A stretch of DNA of 64,000 nucleotides from Aureispira sp. CCB-E (lineage in GTDB: Bacteria; Bacteroidota; Bacteroidia; Chitinophagales; Saprospiraceae). Of this stretch, positions 1 to 7,868 are shown one piece after another. Location of the stretch: assembly GCF_031326345.1 (NCBI RefSeq), contig NZ_CP133671.1, positions 3,162,001 through 3,226,000 on the forward strand, in the 5' to 3' direction. A program made the translations under genes and the position numbers. Each line of letters begins with the position of its first letter. Position 1 is the stretch's first letter. The notes under the pieces were generated by a model. That model had not been told where the DNA came from. It saw nothing but the letters and a program-made list of their open reading frames with translations, and did not search any database.

Positions 1-894
1 TTAGCTAATAAATTTAAAAGACTCATTGCCCCTGAGAATTTAACCTTAAGGTATGGGCACGTCCTAGAAGTTCTAAAATTTATAGCTAAGGTCAAAAAAT
101 ATGGCCATAGAGGTCATTATTTAGACTTAGATTTGAGAAATGTCCAAGTTATAGCAGAAGGAGCTTTGGCTATGTTATTGTCTGTTATAGATGATTTATC
201 GAGACATGATATACTTTGTAAAGGACAAAAACCTACAAACATAGCTGCAAAAGACATTCTAGAAGCATCAGGTTTTATGGATCGAATGGGTGGTACGATT
301 GCATCAAAAAATCAAAATTCAAAGAATAAAATCTTAACAACAGGAACAAAAGATACTCATCATCAAATAATTGTTCCTGAAGTTTATAAGGCAATGGAGA
401 CGGTTTGGGGAACTAAAGCAAGATGTCCTTGTTTATATGGAGGAATAGGCGAAATGCTAAGAAACTCTTGTGATCATGCTTTTTCTACTGAGGATAAGAT
501 TACTTGGCATTTGGGTATTAGCCACAACGAAGCAGAAAACTCTGTTAAGTTTTCATTTGTAGACAATGGAAAAGGAATTACAGAGACTCTTAGTAGAAAC
601 TTTATCTATCGAGCAGCTAGACGATTATTCGGAAATAATGCTGCCTTATTAAAAGCAGCCTTTGAAGATGGTATAGAATCTCAAACAGGCTTGTCGTGGA
701 GAGGAAAAGGCTTGCCAACTATTTTCGAAATGTATACTGATAAGATTATTACTAGTTTGGTTGTTATAACAAATAATGTCTATTTAGATTTCGATGAAGG
801 AATAATTGAGACAATAAAGGTAAATTTTGAAGGAACTTATTATTTTTGGAAAATAAACAAAACTTGTGAGCCAAATGCACACTTCCCAATCTAA
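1..894 (+). CDS. STAS-like plus histidine-kinase-type ATPase protein (5' end outside window)
   Basis: The reading frame is open from base 1, so the start lies upstream of the window; an internal TTG at 133 is not the true start. The first ~80 visible residues look STAS-like (a Y-L-D-L-D-L strand, then a helix and an 'EASGF' turn). The remainder is a GHKL/HATPase fold: an N-box-like 'GEMLRNSCDHA' near base 450 and a G1-box-like 'DNGKG' near base 565, followed by a 'GKGLP' glycine turn near base 710. There is no phosphoacceptor histidine domain, so it is probably not a classical kinase. It overlaps or abuts a STAS-like gene and a membrane-protein gene, and likely works with them. Confidence 0.7.
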   Translation, partial: LANKFKRLIAPENLTLRYGHVLEVLKFIAKVKKYGHRGHYLDLDLRNVQVIAEGALAMLLSVIDDLSRHDILCKGQKPTNIAAKDILEASGFMDRMGGTIASKNQNSKNKILTTGTKDTHHQIIVPEVYKAMETVWGTKARCPCLYGGIGEMLRNSCDHAFSTEDKITWHLGISHNEAENSVKFSFVDNGKGITETLSRNFIYRAARRLFGNNAALLKAAFEDGIESQTGLSWRGKGLPTIFEMYTDKIITSLVVITNNVYLDFDEGIIETIKVNFEGTYYFWKINKTCEPNAHFPI

Positions 895-904
895 CAATAA
901 AACT

Positions 905-1222
905 ATGGTGACAATTGACATCCCAAAAGATTTTTCGTCTAGAACAGGATTCAGAACTTATGAAGATGGTCCACACTCTGGGCAACAATTTTTTGATGAG
1001 TTGCTGAAAGATAAATTTAAAATTGCTTTAGATCAAAAAGTTAAGTTAAAAATCATTTTGGATGGTGGTGAAGGATATATGAGTTCATTTTTAAACGAAG
1101 CATTTCGAAGGCTAAGAAATGAACATACTCCTGATATTGTTTGGAATAATATTTTGATTATTTCACGAGAAACACCTAAATACATAAAAAAGATAAAAGA
1201 TACTATTTATGAGCCAGCCTAA
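905..1222 (+). CDS. STAS-like domain protein (DUF4325 family)
   Basis: Small soluble protein of about 105 residues. The order 'IPKDFSSRTG', 'DGPHSGQQF', 'DGGEGYMSSFLNEAF' is the DUF4325/STAS-like signature, where the D-G-x-E-G-Y loop follows the central strand. An in-frame ATG at 866 would add 13 residues and overlap the upstream gene; I prefer 905 because the family normally begins at this strand. It overlaps the next gene by 14 bases, so the three genes are probably one transcript. Its family is often found beside HATPase proteins, as here. Role: inferred switch partner of the ATPase. Confidence 0.65.
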   Translation: MVTIDIPKDFSSRTGFRTYEDGPHSGQQFFDELLKDKFKIALDQKVKLKIILDGGEGYMSSFLNEAFRRLRNEHTPDIVWNNILIISRETPKYIKKIKDTIYEPA

Positions 1223-1820
1223 ACCATCTAAAGGCAATTCATGGATAGAAAAGCTCAAAGAATCATCCTTTGTAAGGAAACTAAGAGACCATCTCTATTC
1301 CATTGCCATTGCTTTTTGCCTAGGGGTTATAGTCTCTTATATTACAAGTGAATTTAGATACTTTAAAGTAAAATGTGAACTAGATATACCTAATATTGCC
1401 CTTAGTATTATTACTCTATTTGTTGGTCTTTATATTGCAGATATTTTGCAAAAACAAGTTAATAAAACACAGAATCAGTATGAATATCTAAGCTCTAAAT
1501 TAGATGCGACATGGGCAAGCTTTCATAAGTTCTGCGAAAGTTTGACTTACAGTGAATTTATTGATACAGAAACTATTAAAGTACTCAACAATCAGATTAT
1601 TCCTTCGATCTCCTTTCTACAAAAGTTGTTCAACGCACTTGATGTTGATAATGCGTGTGTTATTAAGTTAGAGAAAGAGTTGGTAAAGTTAGAAGAACTA
1701 TTATCTGAGTCTCCTGTAGAAGATAATCTAGTTACGTTTGATAGAGCAATAATTGATGAGCAAATATTAGTTATTGATGAATGCTTGTCTTCTATTTTAA
1801 AAGAAATTCAACTTATATAA
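1209..1820 (+). CDS. Two-pass membrane protein of the HATPase/STAS unit
   Basis: I do not recognise the family. The protein has two hydrophobic segments (about residues 30-50 and 62-80) and then a ~120-residue helical, charged cytoplasmic tail. The start overlaps the STAS-like gene (ATGAGCCAG inside its last codons), which indicates translational coupling. A membrane subunit at the end of an ATPase/STAS pair could be an output or anchor component; that role is inference. Confidence 0.6.
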   Translation: MSQPKPSKGNSWIEKLKESSFVRKLRDHLYSIAIAFCLGVIVSYITSEFRYFKVKCELDIPNIALSIITLFVGLYIADILQKQVNKTQNQYEYLSSKLDATWASFHKFCESLTYSEFIDTETIKVLNNQIIPSISFLQKLFNALDVDNACVIKLEKELVKLEELLSESPVEDNLVTFDRAIIDEQILVIDECLSSILKEIQLI

Positions 1821-1846
1821 ATAGTCTAGGTGGTTAAAAGCTAAAA

Positions 1847-1872
1847 AAGGTTGCCCCAAACAAGGCAACCTT
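1847..1872 (-). terminator. Rho-independent terminator of the first 116-aa gene copy
   Basis: A 9-bp perfect stem (AAGGTTGCC / GGCAACCTT) with an 8-nt loop; read leftward it is followed by TTTTTAG. It sits 24 bases past the stop of the minus-strand 116-aa gene. Confidence 0.75.
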
Positions 1873-1895
1873 CTATATCAGTAAGAGAGCATAGG

Positions 1896-2246
1896 CTAAC
1901 AATTCAAGTCGTGATAGTTAGTCCCCAATATTTGACCGTAAGAAGTCACAATAGGGTCACCTTGACATTGACCATTGAAATAAAAGCCGCCTTTGTCTTT
2001 ACATTCTCGTTCTCTACAAACTTCAATCGCATTTTGTTCCAGAGCATGTTTCTGAGCTTGATTTTGCAAAGCCTTGGCTTCTTTATCTTCTTTTCCCAAG
2101 GCATGCCCAATCACTCCACCAATAGGCGCAATAATAAGAGCAGCTGTCAGCCAGTATCTCCAGCCCATTTTATTTTTTAGACCATAGAGGTAGAGCGGAA
2201 GCGCAACTAGCCCCCAGCCCAGAGCAGAAGCAGATTCTTTATTCAT
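1896..2246 (-). CDS. Small two-pass membrane protein with Cys-rich C-terminus, copy 1
   Basis: 116 residues. Two hydrophobic segments (about 7-24 and 31-50) joined by a short basic loop, then a Lys/Glu/Gln-rich helix and a C-terminal part with four cysteines (C-R-E-R-E-C-K, G-Q-C-Q, final L-N-C). Family not recognised. It resembles in size and design the small membrane proteins of the structural block at 28-33 kb. A near-identical copy (Val to Ala change) lies at 5513-5863. Either a resident gene of element A that was duplicated or the gene of a repeated cassette. Confidence 0.65.
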   Translation of the reverse strand: MNKESASALGWGLVALPLYLYGLKNKMGWRYWLTAALIIAPIGGVIGHALGKEDKEAKALQNQAQKHALEQNAIEVCRERECKDKGGFYFNGQCQGDPIVTSYGQILGTNYHDLNC

Positions 2247-2518
2247 AGGCTTTTTGTTTTAGGTTTTTCATGAATTTGGTTTTAGCTTAGAAAATAGACT
2301 TCAAAGCTAAAGGCTCTATTTTAGAAAACCAAGGGCTTGTTATTTGTTGGGGCGAATTGTGTACGCAATTTCTTGATTTTTTGTATGTTTTAACGATATT
2401 CAAAGTATTGTTCACTCATTTGTTCGATATGTGTCAGTGGGGGATTGTCGTTTCGGCTTGGTGCTCTTGGATCGCAATTGATAAATAGTTGACTGTATAT
2501 GCAATTGTGTATATATGG
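2247..2518. other. Upstream region of 116-aa gene, part of the long repeat
   Basis: No open gene. This stretch is conserved in the second copy (5864-6132), so it probably holds the promoter of the leftward 116-aa gene. No confident promoter boxes are called. Confidence 0.4.
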
Positions 2519-2529
2519 TATTGGCAACA
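2519..2529. repeat. Left inverted repeat of cassette-like unit 1
   Basis: TATTGGCAACA; its exact reverse complement TGTTGCCAATA is at 3448-3458, immediately after the stop codon of the single enclosed gene (2631-3446). Confidence 0.6.
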
Positions 2530-2630
2530 ATTAACAATGCGTTTTCCTTCCTTATAAAGGAATTCTAAAATATTGTTTTGTAAGAAACTAAAACCTCATA
2601 AAGTCATACTTAGTAAATCAAACTAAACTA

Positions 2631-3446
2631 ATGTTAAAACTAATTATCTCCGTGTTCTTTATATTCTTATTTCAAAACCTTTATTGTCAGTCTCGACAAA
2701 TAAAGAAAGAAACTAATATCAAAATTGATTATTTATTTAAAATTTATTGGCAAGGAAAAATTAGACGAGATACTTTTATAACAGAATATTTACCAGACGG
2801 TAGTCCAAAAGAATGGCCGACATATCTTCCTCCTCTCAGTTCTATTAAATTTAGTACTTTAGATAGCACCAAAATTATGGTTTCAAGCCCGAACTATATT
2901 CATAAAATACTATATTGGTCAGATTCCTCAACAGTTAACATTTATACTAAAATTTCCCAAAAATCATTCTGTCAAATAAATGTTCAAGACAAAGATACTT
3001 TACAAATTCGAGAAGCATACTTCAAAGATAAAGTCAATCCCAAATTTAATTTCGAAAAGATTGAAGTAGCAATTGATGAATTTAATCCTTTTAAGGTTAT
3101 ATGTAATTTTGAAGACTCCAGATTAGCTAAAGTCTTCATTCAAGAAAAAAATGGTTTCACAGATAGTTTAAAAATATCAATTCACCCTAAAAAGAAAAAC
3201 TATGAAAAGTTTATATTCAATGATGCAACAAATGAGTGGTTTCTTGCTGAAAAAGTCATATTCAAAAAAAGGAAAAAGATAATTTGGGAGACCGATTACC
3301 ATGATTATCATAAGAAGTATTTTACATCAAACCGTGTTCAACATTTCAACAAGTATAATAATTTAGTAAAAGAATACACTTACGATGATTTCTCCCTTTT
3401 AATCCATGAATCTTTTTATTTCTATGAGTACTATAAAAAAAAATAA
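2631..3446 (+). CDS. Secreted or periplasmic protein, unknown family
   Basis: 271 residues with a clear signal peptide (short basic start, hydrophobic core to about residue 17, ending Leu-Tyr-Cys-Gln, so either SPase I or a weak lipobox). The mature part is rich in Lys, Tyr, Phe and predicted strands. No motif I recognise. The gene is the only one between the 11-bp inverted repeats at 2519 and 3448, which suggests a mobile single-gene cassette. Confidence 0.6.
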   Translation: MLKLIISVFFIFLFQNLYCQSRQIKKETNIKIDYLFKIYWQGKIRRDTFITEYLPDGSPKEWPTYLPPLSSIKFSTLDSTKIMVSSPNYIHKILYWSDSSTVNIYTKISQKSFCQINVQDKDTLQIREAYFKDKVNPKFNFEKIEVAIDEFNPFKVICNFEDSRLAKVFIQEKNGFTDSLKISIHPKKKNYEKFIFNDATNEWFLAEKVIFKKRKKIIWETDYHDYHKKYFTSNRVQHFNKYNNLVKEYTYDDFSLLIHESFYFYEYYKKK

Positions 3447-3447
3447 C

Positions 3448-3689
3448 TGTTGCCAATAAAGTGCATATGGCTATTCTAGGAATCAGGGCTAAAGTTAAAG
3501 TTCAGGGATTTTGTCTAGCACCGCCAAATCGCAGATTTTGCTTCGGGAATAGCTATATTGTACAGCGCATAACTTCTAGCATATCATATGCATACACGCC
3601 AGACTATTGAAAAACTCCAATAAAACGGCTTTTAATAGCTCTTTAGGTAAGAAGTCTATCGTTTTTTCAACAGTCTGACGTTGGCATTA
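3448..3689. other. attC-like palindromic intergenic region 1
   Basis: Begins with TGTTGCCAATA and ends with GTTGGCATTA. Inside are imperfect complementary arms (GCATATGGCTATTC near 3463-3476 and GGGAATAGCTATAT near 3546-3559) and a second inverted pair (CAGACTATTGAAAAA near 3599 and TTTTTTCAACAGTCTG near 3663). Parts (GAATCAGG, the AAATCGCAGATTTT palindrome, GGGAATAGCTAT) recur in the region after 6851. Structure is like an integron recombination site, but no integron integrase is present. Confidence 0.45.
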
Positions 3690-3715
3690 ATTACCAAAAA
3701 ACATCATTAAAAAAA

Positions 3716-5356
3716 ATGAAATTCATACTAACCATTATTTCAGCTCTTACTAGTGCGATTGCATTTTCTCAAACTTCTTTCGATAAGAACATAAATCGAA
3801 TCCTGAATTCCTATATTGAATCTGGACCAGGTATAACTGTTGGAGTTGTTCAAAATGGCGAACTTATGTATCACATTAATAAAGGTGTAATGAATTTGGA
3901 ATATAAGCTCCCTTTTAATGATTCAACAGTATTTGGACTTGCTTCTATTACAAAACAGTTCACATCAGCATGTATAGGTATATTGGAAAAACAAGGGAAA
4001 CTTTCAATTAATGATGATGTAAGAAAATATATTCCAGAATTAAGTAATTATAAGTATGTCATACAAATAAAGCATCTTTTGAATCACACGAGTGGTATTC
4101 GAAACCATAACGTTCTTCTTGATCTGCAAGGTTTTGATTATAAACATAGAGGTTATACAAATAAAATGATTCAAGAGCTTATGTTTAAACAAGAAGGTGT
4201 AAATAATTTACCAGGGGAAAAGATGCTTTATTCTAATACAAATTACGTATTGCTTGCATTAATTATTGAAAGAGTTTCAGGAATGAAAATTGAAGAATTT
4301 GCCAAGCAAGAAATCTTTGAACCGTTGAAAATGCATAATACATTTTACAGTAAGAATTTAGAAGATATTATTGAAAACAGAGCATATCCTTATTACAAAG
4401 AGAGTGGGCAGTACCGACAACCCAAATCCTTAACTCATTGTATTGGTGCAGGTGGAATGGGGAGTACCGTTCAAGATTTAGCAAAATGGTCTAATGTGTT
4501 TTTAAATCCAAATCATGACTTCTTCTATTTAGCAGAATTTATAACCGAATTGGACCTTTTAAATAACGGTCAACTTATGAGGCATGCTAGAGGAATGTTT
4601 GTCTCTTCTTACAAAGGACTTACGACTTATAATCACAGTGGTCGGGATTTAGGCATGCGTTCTCAATTTATATGCATTCCAAAGAAAAACATAGCAGTTA
4701 TAGTATATACAAACTCTGAGGATGTTAATGCAGTAAACATTTCTTATGAAATATTGGATTTACTTGTTGATGAAACATTTGTTGAGGGTAAAAGACAAGA
4801 ATCATATAAGCATTCTACTAGCGAAAAAATGAAATTCAAAGGAGTTTATCAAGAGTTAAACAGTGATTTAAGAATGGAAATTTTTATTGAAAATGACACC
4901 TTAAAAGCTATTAGCAGCTTTGGTAGAAGTGCCACAACATTAATTTCAAAAAGCGCAAATTCATTCGTCCGAATTGATAACCCTTCAATTGTATATACAT
5001 TTCAAATAGAGGGAAATACAGGAGCTGATTTATTAGTTGATTTCGGAGGGGCTATTTTCTACTTTGAAAGCATTGTACTTGCTTCATCTCCTAATCAAAA
5101 TTTAGATGCGTTTGTTGGAAACTACCATTCAGACGAACTCAATGTTACATATTCTATTGTAATTGAAAACAACAATCTAATTTTAAACTACCCCAATAAT
5201 GAAGGTGTCCTAATTAAAGAAGGCGTTAAAGATACCTTTGGGGCGAATAGAAGAACAAAGTACACATTCAATCGTGGCAATAATGGAAAGGTAATTTCTT
5301 TTAAAGTTGCTTCTGAAGGTACTGTGAAAGATATATTATTTGAAAAAATAGACTAA
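3716..5356 (+). CDS. Beta-lactamase-family serine hydrolase (class C-like), secreted
   Basis: 546 residues with a signal peptide cleaved near residue 18 (A-F-S-Q). The N-terminal ~350 residues are a class C beta-lactamase/DD-peptidase-like fold: catalytic S77-x-x-K80 in 'SITK', Y-S-N near residue 172, and an H-S-G motif near residue 308 in place of K-T-G. The C-terminal ~180 residues form a separate strand-rich domain common in Bacteroidota members of this family. Likely periplasmic esterase or peptidase; substrate unknown. The stop codon overlaps the right inverted repeat TAATGCCAAC (5354-5363), whose partner is GTTGGCATTA at 3680-3689. Confidence 0.85.
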   Translation: MKFILTIISALTSAIAFSQTSFDKNINRILNSYIESGPGITVGVVQNGELMYHINKGVMNLEYKLPFNDSTVFGLASITKQFTSACIGILEKQGKLSINDDVRKYIPELSNYKYVIQIKHLLNHTSGIRNHNVLLDLQGFDYKHRGYTNKMIQELMFKQEGVNNLPGEKMLYSNTNYVLLALIIERVSGMKIEEFAKQEIFEPLKMHNTFYSKNLEDIIENRAYPYYKESGQYRQPKSLTHCIGAGGMGSTVQDLAKWSNVFLNPNHDFFYLAEFITELDLLNNGQLMRHARGMFVSSYKGLTTYNHSGRDLGMRSQFICIPKKNIAVIVYTNSEDVNAVNISYEILDLLVDETFVEGKRQESYKHSTSEKMKFKGVYQELNSDLRMEIFIENDTLKAISSFGRSATTLISKSANSFVRIDNPSIVYTFQIEGNTGADLLVDFGGAIFYFESIVLASSPNQNLDAFVGNYHSDELNVTYSIVIENNNLILNYPNNEGVLIKEGVKDTFGANRRTKYTFNRGNNGKVISFKVASEGTVKDILFEKID

Positions 5357-5450
5357 TGCCAACAATGTATAACCGCAATTACGGTTGATTCGGCTATGTT
5401 CGAATCAACTCGGAACTGCTAAAGCCTGTGTTTTAATCTTAGAATACTGC
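5354..5450. other. attC-like region 2 after the hydrolase gene
   Basis: Starts with TAATGCCAAC (complement of 3680-3689) and then has two hairpins: AACCGCAATTACGGTT and GTTGATTCGG...CGAATCAAC. It ends with a 24-bp motif (5425-5448) that recurs exactly at 7836-7859. Confidence 0.45.
5425..5448. repeat. 24-bp direct repeat, copy 1 (partner 7836-7859)
   Basis: Identical 24-mer beginning CCTGTGTTTTAATC at both places, each time at the 3' end of a cassette-like unit. Function unknown. Confidence 0.7.
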
Positions 5451-5460
5451 AAAAACAAAA

Positions 5461-6132
5461 GGTTGCCCTCTATAATTAAAGGCAACCTTCTATATTAGTA
5501 AGAGAGCATAAACTAACAATTCAAGTCGTGATAGTTGGTCCCCAATATTTGACCGTAAGAAGTAACAATAGGATCACCTTGACATTGACCATTGAAATAA
5601 AAGCCGCCTTTGTCTTTGCATTCCCGTTCTCGACAAGCTTCAATCGCATTTTGTTCCAGAGCATGTTTTTGAGCTTGATTTTGCAAAGCCTTGGCTTCTT
5701 TATCTTCTTTTCCCAGGGCATGTCCAATCACTCCACCAATAGGCGCAATAATAAGAGCAGCTGTTAACCAGTATCTCCAGCCCATTTTATTTTTTAGACC
5801 ATAGAGATAGAGCGGGAGCGCAACTAGCCCCCAGCCCAGAGCAGAAGCAGATTCTTTATTCATAGGCTTTTTGTTTTAGGTTTTTCATGAATTTGGTTTT
5901 AGCTTAGAAAATAGACTTCAAAGCTAAAGGCTCTATTTTAGAAAACCAAGGGATTGCTATTTGTTGGGGGGAATTGTGTACGCAATTTCTTGATTTTTTG
6001 TATCTTTCAACGGTATTCAAAGCATTGTTCACTCATTTGTTCGATATGTGTCAGTGGGGGATTGTCGTTTCGGCTTGGTGCTCTTGGGTGGCAATTGGTA
6101 AATAGGTGGTTGTATATGCAATTGTGTATATA
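5461..6132. repeat. Long direct repeat, copy 2 (partner 1847-2515)
   Basis: Same organisation as copy 1: terminator hairpin (GGTTGCC 5461-5467 / GGCAACC 5481-5487, longer loop), 116-aa gene and upstream region, ending ATTGTGTATATA. Both copies directly precede a cassette-like unit. Confidence 0.9.
5513..5863 (-). CDS. Small two-pass membrane protein with Cys-rich C-terminus, copy 2
   Basis: 116 residues, one visible residue change from the copy at 1896-2246 (E-A-C-R-E for E-V-C-R-E), while several third-codon positions differ. That pattern suggests the protein is under selection after duplication. Same two hydrophobic segments and four-cysteine tail. A terminator follows at 5461-5488. Confidence 0.65.
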   Translation of the reverse strand: MNKESASALGWGLVALPLYLYGLKNKMGWRYWLTAALIIAPIGGVIGHALGKEDKEAKALQNQAQKHALEQNAIEACRERECKDKGGFYFNGQCQGDPIVTSYGQILGTNYHDLNC

Positions 6133-6137
6133 AGAGA

Positions 6138-6147
6138 GTTATGTAGT
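6138..6147. repeat. Left inverted repeat of cassette-like unit 3
   Basis: GTTATGTAGT; exact reverse complement ACTACATAAC is at 6843-6852, overlapping the stop codon of the single enclosed gene. Confidence 0.6.
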
Positions 6148-6209
6148 ATTAAAAAACAAAAAGCAGGATTTATCGTATAAAGAAAGCTACACTTTGATAA
6201 AGGAAAACT

Positions 6210-6851
6210 ATGATAAAAACTTACACTAGAGAGCTTTCATTAAAAGAACTGAAACTAATAAAACAGCCTAAAATATCCATGATATGGTGGTTATTTGAAA
6301 ATTTCATTCTCTCCTTGGTATTTATCATTGGTATTCTTTTAATCTTAGGTAACTATATTCATGGGTATCTAAAATGGAATAAAGATGCAGAATTATATAT
6401 GGTAATTTCCATTGTTATTATTGCTTTTATTATAAACTTAAAATTTCATTTTTCTACTCTAAAGGACTTTCCTTTTCCTCCCCAAATCCCTATTGAAGAT
6501 ATAAAAGCTGAAATTACAATTATTCAATCAAGAAAAGCTGTAGAAAGAGAAGACCCAGAAGATTTTGGTCCTGGTTTTTATTTCGAAATTAAAGATGGAG
6601 TGAAATTAAAAAGTATCTTTCTTTGTGGACAATATCTTTATTCTGCTACAATCCCAAACACTCATATTGAAGTAACTCGTCGTAGTGATACAAAAGAAAT
6701 TTTAGACATAAAAACAAAAGGAACATACTTCTCACCTGAAAAAGTATTACCTCCATTCTCCGATGAAGAGTGGAACTCTGAAAATTACCACGAAGATGGC
6801 GATATTCTAAATTTAACTCTTGATGAAATAAAAAAAAAGAACACTACATAA
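6210..6851 (+). CDS. Two-pass membrane protein, unknown function
   Basis: 213 residues. Two hydrophobic segments (about 31-50 and 63-80) near the N-terminus, then a ~130-residue acidic, strand-rich C-terminal domain. No known motif. It is the sole gene of the third unit bracketed by 10-bp inverted repeats, with its TAA stop inside the right repeat. May be a cargo immunity or toxin-neutralising protein, but nothing in the sequence proves that. Confidence 0.55.
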   Translation: MIKTYTRELSLKELKLIKQPKISMIWWLFENFILSLVFIIGILLILGNYIHGYLKWNKDAELYMVISIVIIAFIINLKFHFSTLKDFPFPPQIPIEDIKAEITIIQSRKAVEREDPEDFGPGFYFEIKDGVKLKSIFLCGQYLYSATIPNTHIEVTRRSDTKEILDIKTKGTYFSPEKVLPPFSDEEWNSENYHEDGDILNLTLDEIKKKNTT

Positions 6852-7003
6852 CAATGTGTATATTTTCATGGTACGAATCAGGAATAGCCTTACAAAAATG
6901 AACACATGTTCTACACCGCAAAATCTGCGATTTTGATTTGGGAATAGCTATCTTTATATTGGCATGGCTTGTACCACGCAATATACACGAGCCGTTGTCT
7001 ACA
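6843..7003. other. attC-like palindromic intergenic region 3
   Basis: Imperfect palindrome: ACTACATAAC then TGTGTATATT on the left, AATATACACGAGCCGTTGTC on the right, with GGTAC/GTACC and GGAATAGCC/GGGAATAGCTAT pairs inside. Shares several blocks with the region at 3448-3689. Resembles an integron attC in plan (outer R-type arms ending AAC and GTT, inner L-type arms). Confidence 0.45.
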
Positions 7004-7091
7004 ATTAGGAAAAATATAAATATTAAAATAATCAAACTTAGCGATTTGACAACCCTATCAAGGGGAACCATCACATTAACTTAACACAAAA

Positions 7092-7742
7092 ATGACCATT
7101 AGGTTATACATATTATTTCTCTGCCTCTTTTTCTATTCCTGCTTAGATCTAAAGGAAAAATTGACTTATAATCCTTTTGATTATGAATATAATGTAAGTA
7201 TTGATGATTTATTAAAAGACAGTTGTAAACTTCTTTACCAACCTTGTGGATATGGTACTTATGGAAAAGAAATTGAAGGAAATATTATATATTATCAGTT
7301 TTATCCTAAAGAAAATGATGAGGCTTGTGCTAAAGGTATTAGTATCCATTTAGATACATTTGAAATTGAAACGAAAATAAAAGAATCGTCTCTAATAAGA
7401 TTAGTAGCCATTGAAAAAATTGGACGTGAATTATTATTTGAAAAAATTGACACTCCTAAAATCCTTTCTTTCCTTTCTGAGCTTGGTTTAAAAAGAGTAC
7501 CAGTTGCAGAAAGTGAAATGGAATTTATAGATTATGAAATTTTCCCAAGAGACACAATTAGAAAATTTCCTCCAAATAATACTTGGTGTTTTAAAGATAA
7601 AACGGGAAGAGTCCACACGACTAATGTAGATTTCAAAACAAGTAATGATAAAAATAACAATACAACAATTATAAGAACTTTAGATTTTTTTGTAGGCAAA
7701 CCAGAAATAAAACAAAAACAAACAATTAGCGATCAAAATTAA
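7092..7742 (+). CDS. Lipoprotein, unknown function
   Basis: 216 residues with a lipoprotein signal (hydrophobic stretch ending F-Y-S-C at residues 14-17; C17 is the lipidation site). The mature protein has predicted alternating strands and a tryptophan/cysteine pair late in the sequence, with no family I recognise. It starts a fourth cassette-like unit after the GTTGTC end of the preceding palindromic region, but no matching inverted repeat is seen after its stop. A terminator hairpin follows directly. Confidence 0.55.
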   Translation: MTIRLYILFLCLFFYSCLDLKEKLTYNPFDYEYNVSIDDLLKDSCKLLYQPCGYGTYGKEIEGNIIYYQFYPKENDEACAKGISIHLDTFEIETKIKESSLIRLVAIEKIGRELLFEKIDTPKILSFLSELGLKRVPVAESEMEFIDYEIFPRDTIRKFPPNNTWCFKDKTGRVHTTNVDFKTSNDKNNNTTIIRTLDFFVGKPEIKQKQTISDQN

Positions 7743-7820
7743 GTGGGTCCATGAGACCCCACTAATTTTATTGTGCTGTTGCACTGAACACCCCGAGTAC
7801 AGTCGGTAAAATAGCCCCTG
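7728..7820. repeat. Boundary repeat, copy 1 (related to 57467-57568)
   Basis: Shared blocks in the same order with 57467-57568: AATTAGCGATCAAAATTAAG, an AGTGGG...CCCACT hairpin, ACTAATTTTAT, and an ending close to TAAAATAGCC / TAGAATAGCC. In element B this lies between the cargo operon and the recombinase. Confidence 0.7.
7742..7773 (+). terminator. Terminator after the lipoprotein gene
   Basis: Hairpin AGTGGGTC / GACCCCACT (one bulge) with a 5-nt loop followed by AATTTTATT. Equivalent hairpin at 57489-57510. Confidence 0.6.
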
Positions 7821-7835
7821 TATAATTTCAATAAA

Positions 7836-7859
7836 CCTGTGTTTTAATCTTAGAATACT
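7836..7859. repeat. 24-bp direct repeat, copy 2 (partner 5425-5448)
   Basis: Exact copy of the 24-mer at 5425-5448. Confidence 0.7.
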
Positions 7860-7868
7860 TGCCGATTT

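Larger units (their letters stand above)
1847..2515. repeat. Long direct repeat, copy 1 (partner 5461-6132)
   Basis: About 670 bp nearly identical to 5461-6132, from the terminator hairpin through the whole 116-aa gene and ~270 bp of its upstream region, ending at the shared ATTGTGTATATA. The loop of the terminator and a few scattered bases differ. Confidence 0.9.

Noticed and set aside
1851-2180. Plus-strand frames across the two long repeats
   Set aside because: They are antisense to the 116-aa membrane protein gene, which has the better composition, terminator and silent-change pattern.
2519-7003. Calling this a true integron
   Set aside because: No integron integrase is in the window, core sites do not match the RYYYAAC/GTTRRRY consensus well, and unit 1 has reversed ends. 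Reported as integron-like only.
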